From positions 25,627-89,626 of the forward strand of contig CAMUZR010000011.1 of NCBI GenBank assembly GCA_947165255.1: a stretch of 64,000 bases of DNA, written 5' to 3'. This document shows positions 25,305 through 35,098 of this stretch, one piece after another. Each line of letters opens with the position of its first letter. Position 1 is the first letter of the stretch. The notes beneath the pieces were generated by a model. It had not been told where the DNA came from. It saw only the letters and a program-made list of their open reading frames with translations, and searched no databases. A program made the translations under genes and the position numbers. This stretch comes from an uncultured Bacteroidales bacterium (GTDB lineage: Bacteria; Bacteroidota; Bacteroidia; Bacteroidales; P3).

Positions 25305-26306
25305 ATGGCTTACAATTTAAGAAACCGTAATTTTCTGAAGATTTTAGACTTCAGCCCGAAGGAACTGAACTATTTGCTGGACCTGGCTCGTGATCTGAAA
25401 CGTGCCAAATATACTGGTACCGAGCAGCCCAAACTGAAGGGCAAGAACATTGCTCTGATTTTTGAGAAGACCTCGACCCGTACCCGTTGCGCCTTTGAGG
25501 TTGGTGCAAAAGACCAGGGCGCCCATGTGACTTATCTGGGTCCCACTGGCAGCCAGATTGGCGTGAAAGAGAGCATGAAGGACACTGCCCGCGTGTTGGG
25601 CCGCATGTTTGACGGTATTGAGTACCGTGGCTTTACCCAGGAGACCGTTGAGGAGCTGGCTAAATATGCCGGTGTTCCTGTATGGAACGGTCTGACCAAT
25701 GAGAGCCACCCCACCCAGATCCTGGCCGACTTCCTCACTATGCAAGAGCATGTTAACAAGCCCCTTAGCGAGGTGACTTTTGCTTACGTTGGCGATGCCC
25801 GTTTCAACATGGGCAACAGTCTGATGGTTGGCGGTGCCAAGATGGGCATGGATGTGCGCATCATTGCTCCGAAAAAACTTCAGCCGGACGCCAAGCTGGT
25901 GAAGACCTGCAAAGAGATTGCTAAGGAAACCGGCGCTACCGTGACGGTGACCGACGACCCCGTGAAAGGCGTGAAGGGCTGCGACTTTATCTATACCGAC
26001 GTGTGGGTTTCCATGGGTGAACCCGACGAGGTTTGGAAAGAGCGCATCGACATGCTGATGCCCTATCAGGTGAACGCACAGATGATGAAGAACACTGGCA
26101 ACCCCAACTGCAAATTCATGCACTGCCTGCCCGCTTACCACAATCTGGAAACCAAGGTTGGCCGCGATGTGAACGCCAAGTTTGGCTTGGACGGCATTGA
26201 GGTGACCGAAGAGGTGTTTGAAAGCGAAAACAGCATTGTTTTCGACGAGGCCGAGAACCGTATGCACACCATCAAGGCCGTTATGGTTGCCACTTTGGGT
26301 GACTAA
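25305..26306 (+). CDS. arcB: Ornithine carbamoyltransferase
   Basis: 333 residues, the length of catabolic-type enzymes (anabolic ArgF is usually shorter). Carbamoyl phosphate binding motif STRTRC near residue 57, the ornithine-binding region DVWVSMGE near 230 and HCLPAYH near 272 are all present. It interconverts citrulline plus phosphate with ornithine plus carbamoyl phosphate in the cytoplasm. With arcC on the same strand, a catabolic direction giving ATP is likely, though an anabolic role in arginine synthesis cannot be excluded from sequence. A strong terminator follows. Confidence 0.93.
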   Translation: MAYNLRNRNFLKILDFSPKELNYLLDLARDLKRAKYTGTEQPKLKGKNIALIFEKTSTRTRCAFEVGAKDQGAHVTYLGPTGSQIGVKESMKDTARVLGRMFDGIEYRGFTQETVEELAKYAGVPVWNGLTNESHPTQILADFLTMQEHVNKPLSEVTFAYVGDARFNMGNSLMVGGAKMGMDVRIIAPKKLQPDAKLVKTCKEIAKETGATVTVTDDPVKGVKGCDFIYTDVWVSMGEPDEVWKERIDMLMPYQVNAQMMKNTGNPNCKFMHCLPAYHNLETKVGRDVNAKFGLDGIEVTEEVFESENSIVFDEAENRMHTIKAVMVATLGD

Positions 26307-26646
26307 TCAGGACCTTTTTTCCGATTTGATTTATAACCGCCCCCTTTTTTTATTTCCAGGGGGCGGTTTCTTTTTGCTCCGTCTTCCTTTCTAGTAGTAT
26401 ACCGATTGTTTTCGGTGTCCAATCACATGCTTGCCGTTTGTTGAGATTAAGCGCGGATAGGGATATTTTGTGAAGTCAGATTATTGCGCTGGCGGCAAGG
26501 TTGGTGTCGTTTCCTCGAAAAGTATTTTTTTTATTTTATATATAATAAAGACAAATTTTATTCGTTACAATATTCACTAATTGCGCTAAACTGGAGAAAA
26601 AGAGTAAAAAATGCTTCGCCTAGAGGCGAGACCAAAATATTATATA
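26307..26646. other. Intergenic region arcB-queA
   Basis: 340 bases containing the arcB terminator at 26337-26376 and then AT-rich sequence leading to queA. I see no gene, RNA or repeat in 26380-26640. Confidence 0.6.
26337..26376 (+). terminator. Intrinsic terminator of arc cluster
   Basis: Stem CCGCCCCCT / AGGGGGCGG (9 bp) with a T-rich loop, followed by TTTCTTTTTG. Confidence 0.9.
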
Positions 26647-27702
26647 ATGAAGCTTTCTTATTACAATTTCTACCTTCCGAAGGAACTTATTGCAGAAAAA
26701 CCAGCCAAGCAACGAGACGAGGCTCGTATGATGGTTCTCCATCGTGACACGAGAACAATTGAGCACCGTATTTTTAAGGACTTGATTGAGTATCTGAACC
26801 CTGGCGATGCTGTGGTGGCTAACAATACCAAGGTATTTCCTGCCTTGCTCTATGGCGAGAAAGAAAAGACAGGTGCCAGCATTACCGTGTTTCTGCAGCG
26901 AGAATTGAATCGCGATATGCGCCTTTGGGATGTGATTGTGGACCCCGCACGAAAGATTCGTATCGGAAATAAACTCTATTTTGGCCCCAATGAGTCGCTT
27001 GTGGCGGAGGTTATCGACAACACAACGTCGCGTGGCCGCACGGTTCGTTTCCTTTTCGATGGTACCCACGAAGAGTTCATAAAGCACATACGCAGTTTAG
27101 GACACACGCCGCTGCCCGATGAGCTACGTGCGCTGCGCAATATTGAAAATTTTGATGCTGAGCGCTACCAGACTATCTACGCAAAGCACGAAGGAGCTGT
27201 GGCAGCCCCCATTGCCGGGTTCCATTTCAGTCGCGAGCTGCTCAAGCGTTTTGAAATTAACGACGTGCAGTGGTTAGAAATGACTTTGCACTGCGGTATG
27301 GGCAATTTCAAGAGTATAGAGGTGGAAGACCTTTCGAAACACCGTATGGATGCCGAAGAGATGAGTATCTCACAGGAGGTGTGCGATGCCATTATGGCCA
27401 CCAAGGCTGCCGGACACAAGGTGTGTGCTGTGGGTACTGACGTCATGCGCGCTCTGGAGAGCGCGGTGACTATCGTTGGTAAGGTGAGTGCATACGAGGG
27501 ATGGACCAATAAGTTCATCTTTCCGCCGTATAATTTCTCCATAGCCGATATGATGGTGACTAATTTCCATCACCCCAAGTCGTCCCAGTACATCATGGTG
27601 AGTGCTTTCGGCGACCCAGACTTCGTTCGCCAGGCATACGAAGTCGCCATTCGAGAGAAATATAAGTTTTCCACCTACGGCGATGCGATGCTGATTGTCT
27701 AG
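26647..27702 (+). CDS. queA: tRNA preQ1(34) S-adenosylmethionine ribosyltransferase-isomerase
   Basis: About 351 residues from ATG 26647 ([19 protein letters not shown]), the conserved QueA start; the track's start at 26611 adds 12 unconserved residues. Further family motifs: [25 protein letters not shown]-like [23 protein letters not shown], and [12 protein letters not shown]. The enzyme transfers the ribosyl part of SAM to 7-aminomethyl-7-deazaguanine in tRNA to form epoxyqueuosine. It precedes rarA by 11 bases, so the two likely share a transcript. Confidence 0.95.
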   Translation: MKLSYYNFYLPKELIAEKPAKQRDEARMMVLHRDTRTIEHRIFKDLIEYLNPGDAVVANNTKVFPALLYGEKEKTGASITVFLQRELNRDMRLWDVIVDPARKIRIGNKLYFGPNESLVAEVIDNTTSRGRTVRFLFDGTHEEFIKHIRSLGHTPLPDELRALRNIENFDAERYQTIYAKHEGAVAAPIAGFHFSRELLKRFEINDVQWLEMTLHCGMGNFKSIEVEDLSKHRMDAEEMSISQEVCDAIMATKAAGHKVCAVGTDVMRALESAVTIVGKVSAYEGWTNKFIFPPYNFSIADMMVTNFHHPKSSQYIMVSAFGDPDFVRQAYEVAIREKYKFSTYGDAMLIV

Positions 27703-27713
27703 TTTACACTGAT

Positions 27714-28967
27714 ATGAGTCCATTGGCAGAGGTTTTAAGGCCTACGAGTCTTGATAATTATATTGGACAACAGCACTTGGTGGGACCAGGTGCTGTTTTG
27801 CGCACACTTATTGAGAGTGGCAATATTCCTTCGATGATATTCTGGGGTCCCCCAGGTATTGGCAAGACTACTTTGGCTATGGTGATTAGCCAGACGCTGA
27901 ATAGGCCTTTCCACACGCTTAGCGCCATTAGCAGCGGAGTGAAGGAGGTGCGCGAGGTGATAGAAAAGGCTAAGAATGAGGAGGGCGCCATCCTCTTTAT
28001 AGATGAGATTCATCGTTTTTCGAAAAGTCAGCAGGACTCACTTTTGGGCGCTGTGGAGAGAGGCACGGTCACCCTGATAGGTGCCACTACAGAAAACCCT
28101 TCATTTGAGGTTATTTCGGCATTGCTTTCACGTTGTCAGGTGTATGTGTTGAAAGAGTTTGGTGAGACAGAAATGCGACAGTTGCTGGACAGTGCCCTGC
28201 GTTACTATGCTTCACATGGGCGTGAAGTGACGGCGACTGAGGTGGAAGCTTTGTTTCGAATTTCTGGAGGTGACGCTCGTAAATTACTCAATGCCATAGA
28301 ACTGGTGGTTAACAACAGCCCTGCCGGCCCAGTGGTGATAGATAATGCACGCACCCTTCAAGTTATTCAGCAGAACCTAGCTCTCTACGATAAGAAGGGC
28401 GAGATGCACTACGATATTATCAGTGCTTTCATCAAGTCGATGCGTGGGAGCGACCCCAATGCTGCTGTTTATTGGCTGGCCCGTATGATTGAGGGGGGAG
28501 AAGACCCGGTTTTCATTGCCCGCAGGATGCTCATCTTTGCGTCGGAGGATATTGGGAATAGCAACCCTAATGCCTTGCTGCTGGCTAATGCATGCTTTGA
28601 TGCCGTGACTAAGATTGGCTATCCCGAATGCCGCATTACTTTGTCACAATGCTGCGTCTATCTGGCTTCTTCGGTGAAAAGTAATAGCACCTATATGGCT
28701 CTTGCCAATGCGCAGCAAGTGGTTAAGCAGACTGGCGACTTGCCGGTGCCACTTCATATTCGCAACGCACCAACAAAACTGATGAAACAGATGGGCTATG
28801 GCGACGGATATAAGTATGCGCATGATTATCAAGGTAATTTCGTTGAACAGGAATTCCTTCCAGATGCGTTGCGGGGTATGAAATTTTATGAGCCCGGACA
28901 GAACCCACGAGAAGAGGAAACCCGTCGCCAGTTGCGCGCCCACTGGCAGGAGAAATATGGGTATTGA
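27714..28967 (+). CDS. rarA: Replication-associated recombination protein A (AAA+ ATPase)
   Basis: 417 residues. N-terminal RPTSLDNYIGQQHLVG, Walker A GPPGIGKTTL (residues about 45-54), Walker B LFIDEIHRFSKSQQD (about 93), sensor 1 GATTENPSFE, and the tetramerisation domain with GSDPNAAVYWLARM and ASEDIGNSNP. RarA/MgsA is related to the clamp loader and acts at stalled replication forks on single-stranded DNA ends. Length is typical. Close spacing (11 bases) to queA suggests co-transcription; the ABC-F gene follows 54 bases later. Confidence 0.95.
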   Translation: MSPLAEVLRPTSLDNYIGQQHLVGPGAVLRTLIESGNIPSMIFWGPPGIGKTTLAMVISQTLNRPFHTLSAISSGVKEVREVIEKAKNEEGAILFIDEIHRFSKSQQDSLLGAVERGTVTLIGATTENPSFEVISALLSRCQVYVLKEFGETEMRQLLDSALRYYASHGREVTATEVEALFRISGGDARKLLNAIELVVNNSPAGPVVIDNARTLQVIQQNLALYDKKGEMHYDIISAFIKSMRGSDPNAAVYWLARMIEGGEDPVFIARRMLIFASEDIGNSNPNALLLANACFDAVTKIGYPECRITLSQCCVYLASSVKSNSTYMALANAQQVVKQTGDLPVPLHIRNAPTKLMKQMGYGDGYKYAHDYQGNFVEQEFLPDALRGMKFYEPGQNPREEETRRQLRAHWQEKYGY

Positions 28968-29021
28968 AATACGATGAAAAGACTTCTATTCATCTACAGA
29001 TACTAACGAAATTCTATTTTT

Positions 29022-30815
29022 ATGGCAGATGCGCTACTTACGGTTGAGAACCTGACTAAGTCTTTTGGCGACAAGATGCTGTTCGACAATATCTCTTTCG
29101 GCATTAATGCTGGACAGAAAACCGCCCTTATTGCCCGCAATGGTTATGGTAAGTCGACGCTCCTCAATATTCTTACGGGTAAGACGTTGCAAGACAGCGG
29201 CAAGGTGACTTTCAGAGGTGATGTGCGGATGGCCTATCTTCCTCAACAGCCTGAATTATTGCCCCACCAGACGGTTCGAAGTTTCGTCTATTCGGCTCAG
29301 CGTCCTGAACATGAGGACGAATGGACTTTTGAGCAGCGTATAGAGGAAATCCTTAGTCGCCTCAAACTGGACGACAAATTAGACCAACAGATGCAGCTCC
29401 TCAGCGGTGGCGAGCAGAAAAAGGTGGCCCTCAGCCGGATATTGATAGATGACACAAATCTTCTTCTTCTCGATGAGCCTACCAACCACCTCGACATCCA
29501 GATGATTGAATGGCTTGAAGAGTTCCTCTCGCGGCAGAAACTGGCCATCTTAATGGTTACCCACGATAGATATTTTCTCGACCACGTGTGCCAGGATATA
29601 TACGAGATTGACAATAGCCGCCTCTATCACTACCGTGGCAACTATGACTATTATCTGCGCAAGAAAGCCGAAAGGGAGTATAATGAGCGTGTGGAAGTGG
29701 AGAAGGCTAAGAGTCTATACCGTACCGAGCTGGACTGGATGCGGCGTATGCCGCAGGCTCGAGGGACAAAGGCACAGGCGCGTATAGATGCTTTCTACGA
29801 GTTGGAAGAGAAGGCGCATACCCGATTTGACGATACCAGACCTCAGCTTACGGTCAAGACCGAACGTATCGGAGGCAAAATATTGGAAATGTACAATGTC
29901 ACCAAGAGTTACGACGGCGTGAAAATGGTGGACGACTTCAGCTACGTTTTTAAAAAAGGAGAGAAAATAGGTATTGTGGGACCAAATGGAATTGGTAAGT
30001 CTACTTTTTTAAATCTCCTAACGGAACAGCTCCGCCCCGATAGTGGTCGTGTGATTGTGGGTCAGACTATTCAGTTCGGATTCTATACTCAAGGAGGTAT
30101 GACAGCGCGGCCAGACATGCGGGTGATAGACATAGTGAAAGAGGTGGCTGAACGTATAGAACTGGACAACGGAAAGGATATGTCTGCTCATCAGTTTCTT
30201 AGCTATTTCGGATTCGACGACATGACTCAGTATAATTATTTTGAAAATCTGAGTGGTGGAGAAAGAAGACGACTGTACCTGCTCAAGGTACTGATGGCCA
30301 ACCCCAACTTCCTTATTCTGGACGAGCCCACTAACGATTTGGACATCTACACCTTGGAAATCTTAGAGCAGTTTTTAAAAGACTACAAAGGCTGTTTAGT
30401 TATCGTAAGCCACGACCGCTGTTTTATGGATCATATTGTTGACCATATCTTTGTGTTCGAAGGTGAGGGCAAAATACGCGATTACCACAGTAATTACACC
30501 GATTATCTTGCCGCTCGCAATGCCCAGCGCCGCTCGGAATCCCTGCAGAAACGTGAAGAAAAACCTAAATATGAGCGCACCCGCACCGACAAGCCCCGAG
30601 CCACATATAAACAGCAGAAAGAATACGAGGCACTCACTACGGAAATTGATGCACTCAATCAAGAGAAGCAGCAGCTTGAGTCATTGCTGAGTAGCGGAGC
30701 AGAGACCGATGTGGATAAACTTACCACTGCATCCCATCGCATAGGAGAAATCATTGCAGCCCTCGACGAGAAAGAACTTCGCTGGCTGGAGTTGGACGAG
30801 GTGGTCAACGGCTGA
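29022..30815 (+). CDS. ABC-F family ATPase
   Basis: 597 residues with two ABC cassettes and no membrane segments. Cassette 1: ARNGYGKSTLL (Walker A, with Ala in place of the first Gly), LSGGEQKKVALSR, LLLLDEPTNHLD. Cassette 2: GPNGIGKSTFL, LSGGERRRLYLLK, FLILDEPTNDLD. The linker after the first cassette carries the helical arm typical of ABC-F factors, and the C-terminal 70 residues (from TYKQQKEYEAL) form a coiled coil like that of Uup. Such proteins act on ribosomes in the cytoplasm; Uup-type members are also linked to DNA transposition precision. I do not assign it as an antibiotic resistance factor. Confidence 0.92.
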   Translation: MADALLTVENLTKSFGDKMLFDNISFGINAGQKTALIARNGYGKSTLLNILTGKTLQDSGKVTFRGDVRMAYLPQQPELLPHQTVRSFVYSAQRPEHEDEWTFEQRIEEILSRLKLDDKLDQQMQLLSGGEQKKVALSRILIDDTNLLLLDEPTNHLDIQMIEWLEEFLSRQKLAILMVTHDRYFLDHVCQDIYEIDNSRLYHYRGNYDYYLRKKAEREYNERVEVEKAKSLYRTELDWMRRMPQARGTKAQARIDAFYELEEKAHTRFDDTRPQLTVKTERIGGKILEMYNVTKSYDGVKMVDDFSYVFKKGEKIGIVGPNGIGKSTFLNLLTEQLRPDSGRVIVGQTIQFGFYTQGGMTARPDMRVIDIVKEVAERIELDNGKDMSAHQFLSYFGFDDMTQYNYFENLSGGERRRLYLLKVLMANPNFLILDEPTNDLDIYTLEILEQFLKDYKGCLVIVSHDRCFMDHIVDHIFVFEGEGKIRDYHSNYTDYLAARNAQRRSESLQKREEKPKYERTRTDKPRATYKQQKEYEALTTEIDALNQEKQQLESLLSSGAETDVDKLTTASHRIGEIIAALDEKELRWLELDEVVNG

Positions 30816-30825
30816 GAACCTCTTA

Positions 30826-31638
30826 TTATTTTGCAAGATAATCCTGAATACTTTCGAGGGATATGGCATCGTTGATGCTGTAGTCCCCAATTTTTTCACG
30901 CCTAAGTGATGCAAGAAATGCACCGCTATCCAGCGCTAAACCAATGTCGCGGGCTAGACTTCGAATGTATGTGCCTTTGCCACAGCATATTCGAAAATCA
31001 ATTTGAGGCAAATGCTCTGGTATAATACCCTGCGGGTGATTATAGAGGTGACTTTGGCATCTGGTATTCTCTATTGCCTCTGTGTGCGCTATCAAATCTA
31101 AAGGTTCAATCTTTTCTCCCTGGCGGAAGTCTGTTATTGCAATTTCTTTTACGAGTACTTTTTTTGGGGTAGGGGAGGGGATTTCATCTCCCATTTTAGC
31201 TTCACGTGCGTATACGTATGCGCGCTGTCCGTCTATTTTAACCGCACTAAAAATCGGTGGAACTTGTTCGATCGGGCCCGTAAAATGCGAGAGTTTTTCT
31301 TGTATTAATTCTAGGGTAATGTGCTGGTAGGGGTAGTAGTGGTCTATAGCGCGTTCAAGGTCGTAGCATGGAGTGGTGGCACCCAGAACCATCGTTCCTG
31401 TATATACTTTCTCACCACTCTGTAATTCATCAATTCGTTTGGTGGCTTTGCCCACACAAACCAGTAAAAGCCCGGTTGCCAAAGGATCTAGAGTTCCCGC
31501 ATGGCCTATTTTGAATTTCTTGATACCGTATGTCTGCCTGATGACCGACTTGACTTTGTTCACTACCTGAAAAGAAGTCCACTGCCGAGGTTTGTCAATG
31601 GCAATAACCGTTCCTTCTAAAAGCTGCTCTAGCGTCAT
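30826..31638 (-). CDS. truB: tRNA pseudouridine(55) synthase
   Basis: 270 residues. DKPRQWTSFQVVNKVK at the start, then GHAGTLDPLATGLL with the catalytic Asp near residue 46, and GTYIRSLARDIG near 225. TruB converts U55 in the T loop of tRNA to pseudouridine. It is the last gene of a minus-strand run (dnaN, ftsX, DUF3098, uppP, truB) and converges with the ABC-F gene, the two stops being 10 bases apart. A hairpin lies just upstream between uppP and truB and may reduce read-through. Confidence 0.95.
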   Translation of the reverse strand: MTLEQLLEGTVIAIDKPRQWTSFQVVNKVKSVIRQTYGIKKFKIGHAGTLDPLATGLLLVCVGKATKRIDELQSGEKVYTGTMVLGATTPCYDLERAIDHYYPYQHITLELIQEKLSHFTGPIEQVPPIFSAVKIDGQRAYVYAREAKMGDEIPSPTPKKVLVKEIAITDFRQGEKIEPLDLIAHTEAIENTRCQSHLYNHPQGIIPEHLPQIDFRICCGKGTYIRSLARDIGLALDSGAFLASLRREKIGDYSINDAISLESIQDYLAK

Positions 31639-31654
31639 TTTGTCAAGTAGATAT

Positions 31655-31684
31655 GAAAAGGGCTAGCAACTTACGGCTAGCCCT
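31655..31684 (-). terminator. Hairpin between uppP and truB
   Basis: On the minus strand a 9-bp perfect stem AGGGCTAGC / GCTAGCCCT is followed by TTTTC. It lies only 17 bases before the truB start codon, so complete termination would leave truB almost without a promoter; partial termination or attenuation is more likely. Confidence 0.6.
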
Positions 31685-31696
31685 AATTAGGTATAT

Positions 31697-32500
31697 TTAT
31701 AATAAAGGCAGAACGATAGCCAGGATACCCACAATCGCGCAGTAGAGTGCGAACCATATTAGTTTGCCCTTCTTTACGATATTAATCATCCATTTGCAGG
31801 CGATGCATCCGCTGACAAATGCGGCCAAGAAACCGATAATGAGCGACGAGGTAGAGAGACCGCCCATGGCGACGCTGACTCCCTGCTCGGCCATATCTTT
31901 CACGTCCAAAAGGGCTTCGCCAAGAATGGGTGGTATGACCATGAGAAAAGAGAACTGTGCCAGTTTCTGTTTGCTGTTACCTAACAGGAGGCCTGTAGCT
32001 ATGGTGCTGCCCGAACGGGAAAGCCCAGGCAGTACAGCCACGGCTTGTGCTATGCCGATGACAAATGCATGCCAAGGAGAGATATTCTCGCGCTGACGCG
32101 GTTTTGCCCAGTAGGAGAATGCCAATAGTGATGCCGTCACTAACAGACAGATTCCCACTACGAGAAGCCCGCTTCCAAAGATGGCTTCGACCTTGTCTTT
32201 AAAAAAGAAACCGACGATGGCCACGGGTATCATGGAAATAAGGATATTGACAACATATTTTGTACCCTCATTCCATTTGAATTTAAATAAGTCCTTAAAA
32301 AGCCAAACGATCTCTTTCCATAAAATGACACAGGTGCTCAGCACGGTGGCCACGTGAACGGTAATGGTGAAAGCCAAGTTCTCTTCACCACTAAGGCCAA
32401 AAAGATTAGCACCAATTGTAAGGTGTCCGCTACTGCTAACGGGCAGGTATTCTGTGAGTCCTTGGACAATACCGAGGATTAATGATTCTAGCCAATCCAT
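31697..32500 (-). CDS. uppP: Undecaprenyl-diphosphate phosphatase
   Basis: 267 residues with about eight membrane helices. Signature motifs: [14 protein letters not shown] near the N terminus (Glu and Ser/His catalytic region) and [14 protein letters not shown] near residue 160. The inner membrane enzyme recycles undecaprenyl diphosphate to the monophosphate carrier for peptidoglycan and other envelope polymers, and gives some bacitracin tolerance. The ftsX-DUF3098-uppP-truB order is conserved across Bacteroidota. Confidence 0.95.
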   Translation of the reverse strand: MDWLESLILGIVQGLTEYLPVSSSGHLTIGANLFGLSGEENLAFTITVHVATVLSTCVILWKEIVWLFKDLFKFKWNEGTKYVVNILISMIPVAIVGFFFKDKVEAIFGSGLLVVGICLLVTASLLAFSYWAKPRQRENISPWHAFVIGIAQAVAVLPGLSRSGSTIATGLLLGNSKQKLAQFSFLMVIPPILGEALLDVKDMAEQGVSVAMGGLSTSSLIIGFLAAFVSGCIACKWMINIVKKGKLIWFALYCAIVGILAIVLPLL

Positions 32501-32555
32501 ATTATTACTATTCTATGAGTATTGTAACTCTTTATGAGGTGGGAATTACTCGTTG

Positions 32556-32825
32556 TTACTCAGATTCTTTCTTGCCTTTATACATAATAGCCACTATTTC
32601 TGCTACCAGTCCGAGTATAATTAATATAGGAGCCAGATATAGTCTGCGGCCGTTGAACATGGCCTCGTTAAATACGTTCGGGTCATCGCTGCCGCCTCCC
32701 ATAAGGAAGATATAGCCGAGAGCCAACAATACGATGCCGGCAATCATGATGATATAGTTGATTTTGTCAAAAACAAAAGCGAACTGACTTTTGTTCTCTA
32801 CGGTGTTTTTATTTTCTTTTGACAT
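32556..32825 (-). CDS. DUF3098 membrane protein
   Basis: 89 residues from ATG 32825 (MSKENKNTVENKSQFAFVF); the track's start at 32981 overlaps ftsX and is unlikely. Two membrane helices (IIMIAGIVLLALGYIFLMGG and YLAPILIILGLVAEIVAIMY) flank a short GGSDDPNVFN loop, which is typical of DUF3098. Function unknown. Its place between ftsX and uppP is conserved in the phylum and suggests an envelope or division role. Confidence 0.88.
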   Translation of the reverse strand: MSKENKNTVENKSQFAFVFDKINYIIMIAGIVLLALGYIFLMGGGSDDPNVFNEAMFNGRRLYLAPILIILGLVAEIVAIMYKGKKESE

Positions 32826-32875
32826 GATAGTTTTTTTTGTTTGGCGTAATACGCCTGGTTTATTATTTCTGTGGA

Positions 32876-33751
32876 TTATCTGATGGTATGACGAAGATGA
32901 CGGCTTACTGCAAAAAGCGTGGAAAGATAGGAAAGCAGTATGCCAAGAAGTAAAATGACTACAGCTATGCCAACATACCAAAACAGGTGTGAAGAATCGA
33001 GCAAATTAAGCCCAGAGAACGACTGGTTGACAGCTCCAATGGCAATGGCCAATATGGCAATTGCTATCAATCCTCCCAACAGGCCGAACCAAATGCTTCT
33101 GCCAATAAATGGCCGGGCGATAAACCCACTCTTGGCTCCTACTAATTGCATCGTGCGTATGGTTTCGCGTTGGGCATACAGGGCAATTCGTATGGTACTG
33201 CTAATAAGAAGGATGCTCACAAGGATAAGCAGTGCCATAAAAATGATGAGAAACCAAGTGATTTTGTAGAAAACATCATTCAGTTCGTTCACCACGGTTT
33301 CCTGATACGTAACCCCTGTAACATATTCCATACTGCTCACTTTGGATGTGAAGTCTGCAATGCTCTCAGAACGACCTTCTTGACGGACTTCTGGCAGGTA
33401 GTTGACCTTGAGGTTCACCATCATGGAAGGGTAGAGAGGGTTGTATCCGATAAAAGAGACGAAATCGTCGTTGAGGTCCTCAGAGAATATTTCTGCAGCT
33501 TTCTCCTTGGAAATGTAATCGATGTGCTTCACCTCCGGCATGGCTTCAATCTGTAGTTTCAGCAGACTAGCCATCTCGTCTGTGATTTCCGGTTCCAAAT
33601 CCACTTTCAGTGTGATGCGCTCCTGCATGTCGTGTGTAATGCGGTAGGAATGGTATTCCACCAAAAGGCACATGCCCAGTAGGAACAGCACCAACGTGAT
33701 ACTGAGGACTGTTGATGAATGGGTTTCCCAAAGATTAACTTTAGATTTCAA
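32876..33751 (-). CDS. ftsX: Cell division protein FtsX
   Basis: 291 residues. One membrane helix near residues 15-33, an extracytoplasmic domain of about 130 residues (VDLEPEITDEMASLL, KEKAAEIF), then three helices in the C-terminal half with the FtsX signature RIALYAQRETIRTMQLVGA. FtsX works with the ATPase FtsE to regulate peptidoglycan hydrolases at the division site. ftsE is not in the window, as is usual in Bacteroidota. It precedes DUF3098 and uppP on the same strand. Confidence 0.93.
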   Translation of the reverse strand: MKSKVNLWETHSSTVLSITLVLFLLGMCLLVEYHSYRITHDMQERITLKVDLEPEITDEMASLLKLQIEAMPEVKHIDYISKEKAAEIFSEDLNDDFVSFIGYNPLYPSMMVNLKVNYLPEVRQEGRSESIADFTSKVSSMEYVTGVTYQETVVNELNDVFYKITWFLIIFMALLILVSILLISSTIRIALYAQRETIRTMQLVGAKSGFIARPFIGRSIWFGLLGGLIAIAILAIAIGAVNQSFSGLNLLDSSHLFWYVGIAVVILLLGILLSYLSTLFAVSRHLRHTIR

Positions 33752-33780
33752 AGCAATAATGTGCTAGTTAGTCTTGAATA

Positions 33781-34920
33781 TTAGTTGGCCAGCATCACAG
33801 GCATCACAAGCATAAGGATGTTCTCAGGGCTGTTCTCTTCCTCGGTAATGGGGAAGATGATTCCGGCACGGCTGGGATGCGACATTTCGATGAGTATCTG
33901 CTCGGTCTCAATATTGGAAACCATCTCAGTGAGGAATTTGGCGTTGAAGCCTATCTCCATAGGCTCGCCCTCATACTGGCAAGGCAGTTTCTCGCTGGCG
34001 TCGTTGGAAAATTCCAAGTCTTCCGCGCTGACCACCAATTCGCGCTCCTGGATAGAAAGACGCACCTGGTGCGAGGCTTGATTGGCAAAAAGACCTACGC
34101 GGCGCAGGGTGTTCAAGAAGGAATTGCGATCGACTGTCAGCTTGTTAGGATTATCCTTTGGAATAGCAGCGTCGTAATTGGGGTACTTACCATCTACCAG
34201 GCGGCAGATGATGTAGAAGTTCTCAAATGTGAAGAATGCATTTGTGTTGTTATACTCCACCGTGACGTCCATTTCCTCTTTCTGTGCGGCTAGGATATTG
34301 CGCAGCATCGTTATTGGCTTGCGGGGAAGGATAAAACTGGTGGGATTGTCAGAATGGATGTCGGTGCGGCGATAGCGCACAAGTTTGTGGGCATCGGTAG
34401 CTACAAAAGTAGTGTTTTCGGGAGTAATGTCGCAGTAAATGCCGCCCATCTGCGGACGCATCTCATCGGTGGAAGCAGCAAAGGAGGTTTTGCTAATGGC
34501 GTTGATCAAAGCACCGCTGGGCACCGTCAGGACTTCGGTCTCACGCACTTCAGGCATATTAGGGAAGGTTTCAGGATTCTTACCGGCCAGACGGTATTTT
34601 CCTTCTCCCGAAGTGATGTTAATTCCATAGGTGGCATCGTCCACGCTGAACGTCAACGGAACGTCATCCAAAGACTTAAGAATATCAATCAGCAGTTTGG
34701 AAGGAACGGCTATGTCGGACAGGCCTTCCAATCGACCAGACTCCACCTCTATCTTGGTAACCAGTGTGGTCTCGAGGTCGGTGGCACGGATTGTAAGGAG
34801 ATTCTCGTCTAAGTGGAACAGGAAGCAGTTGATAATAGGCACGGTGTTGTTATTGGTGATAACACCGCTGATGGACTGGATTTGCTTGGAAAACAGCAGG
34901 CTGTTAATGATGAACTTCAT
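33781..34920 (-). CDS. dnaN: DNA polymerase III beta subunit (sliding clamp)
   Basis: 379 residues, the normal clamp length, with three repeated clamp domains. Recognisable pieces: MKFIINSLLFSKQIQSISGVI at the start, FAASTDEMRPQMGGIYCDI near 155, and a C-terminal PVMLAN-type tail (family consensus PMRL). It forms a ring dimer that tethers polymerase III to DNA. A minus-strand promoter box lies about 50 bases upstream. No dnaA is next to it, so this is not an origin-type dnaA-dnaN locus. Confidence 0.95.
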   Translation of the reverse strand: MKFIINSLLFSKQIQSISGVITNNNTVPIINCFLFHLDENLLTIRATDLETTLVTKIEVESGRLEGLSDIAVPSKLLIDILKSLDDVPLTFSVDDATYGINITSGEGKYRLAGKNPETFPNMPEVRETEVLTVPSGALINAISKTSFAASTDEMRPQMGGIYCDITPENTTFVATDAHKLVRYRRTDIHSDNPTSFILPRKPITMLRNILAAQKEEMDVTVEYNNTNAFFTFENFYIICRLVDGKYPNYDAAIPKDNPNKLTVDRNSFLNTLRRVGLFANQASHQVRLSIQERELVVSAEDLEFSNDASEKLPCQYEGEPMEIGFNAKFLTEMVSNIETEQILIEMSHPSRAGIIFPITEEENSPENILMLVMPVMLAN

Positions 34921-34968
34921 ATAGTTGTCGCTTTTTTATTCTTAATGTTATCTTATATTTACAAATTG

Positions 34969-34976
34969 CAAAAGTA
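34969..34976 (-). promoter_or_regulatory. Promoter -7 box for dnaN
   Basis: The minus strand reads TACTTTTG, placing a start site about 40 bases upstream of the dnaN ATG. Confidence 0.45.
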
Positions 34977-35098
34977 ATAACTATTTTTTAAATATAAAGA
35001 GTATTGTCGATTTTTTTATCAACAATTTATTGTTACGCAAGCCTGCAAACAGCCTCGCACAATCTCCTCAAACAACCATTCGATCGAATGCCTTGGCC

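Noticed and set aside
29022-30815. Antibiotic resistance ABC-F factor
   Set aside because: Motifs and the C-terminal coiled coil fit Uup-like housekeeping ABC-F proteins better than known resistance factors, and the neighbours are housekeeping genes.
33781-34920. Chromosome replication origin beside dnaN
   Set aside because: No dnaA gene, DnaA-box cluster or GC-skew landmark is visible nearby.
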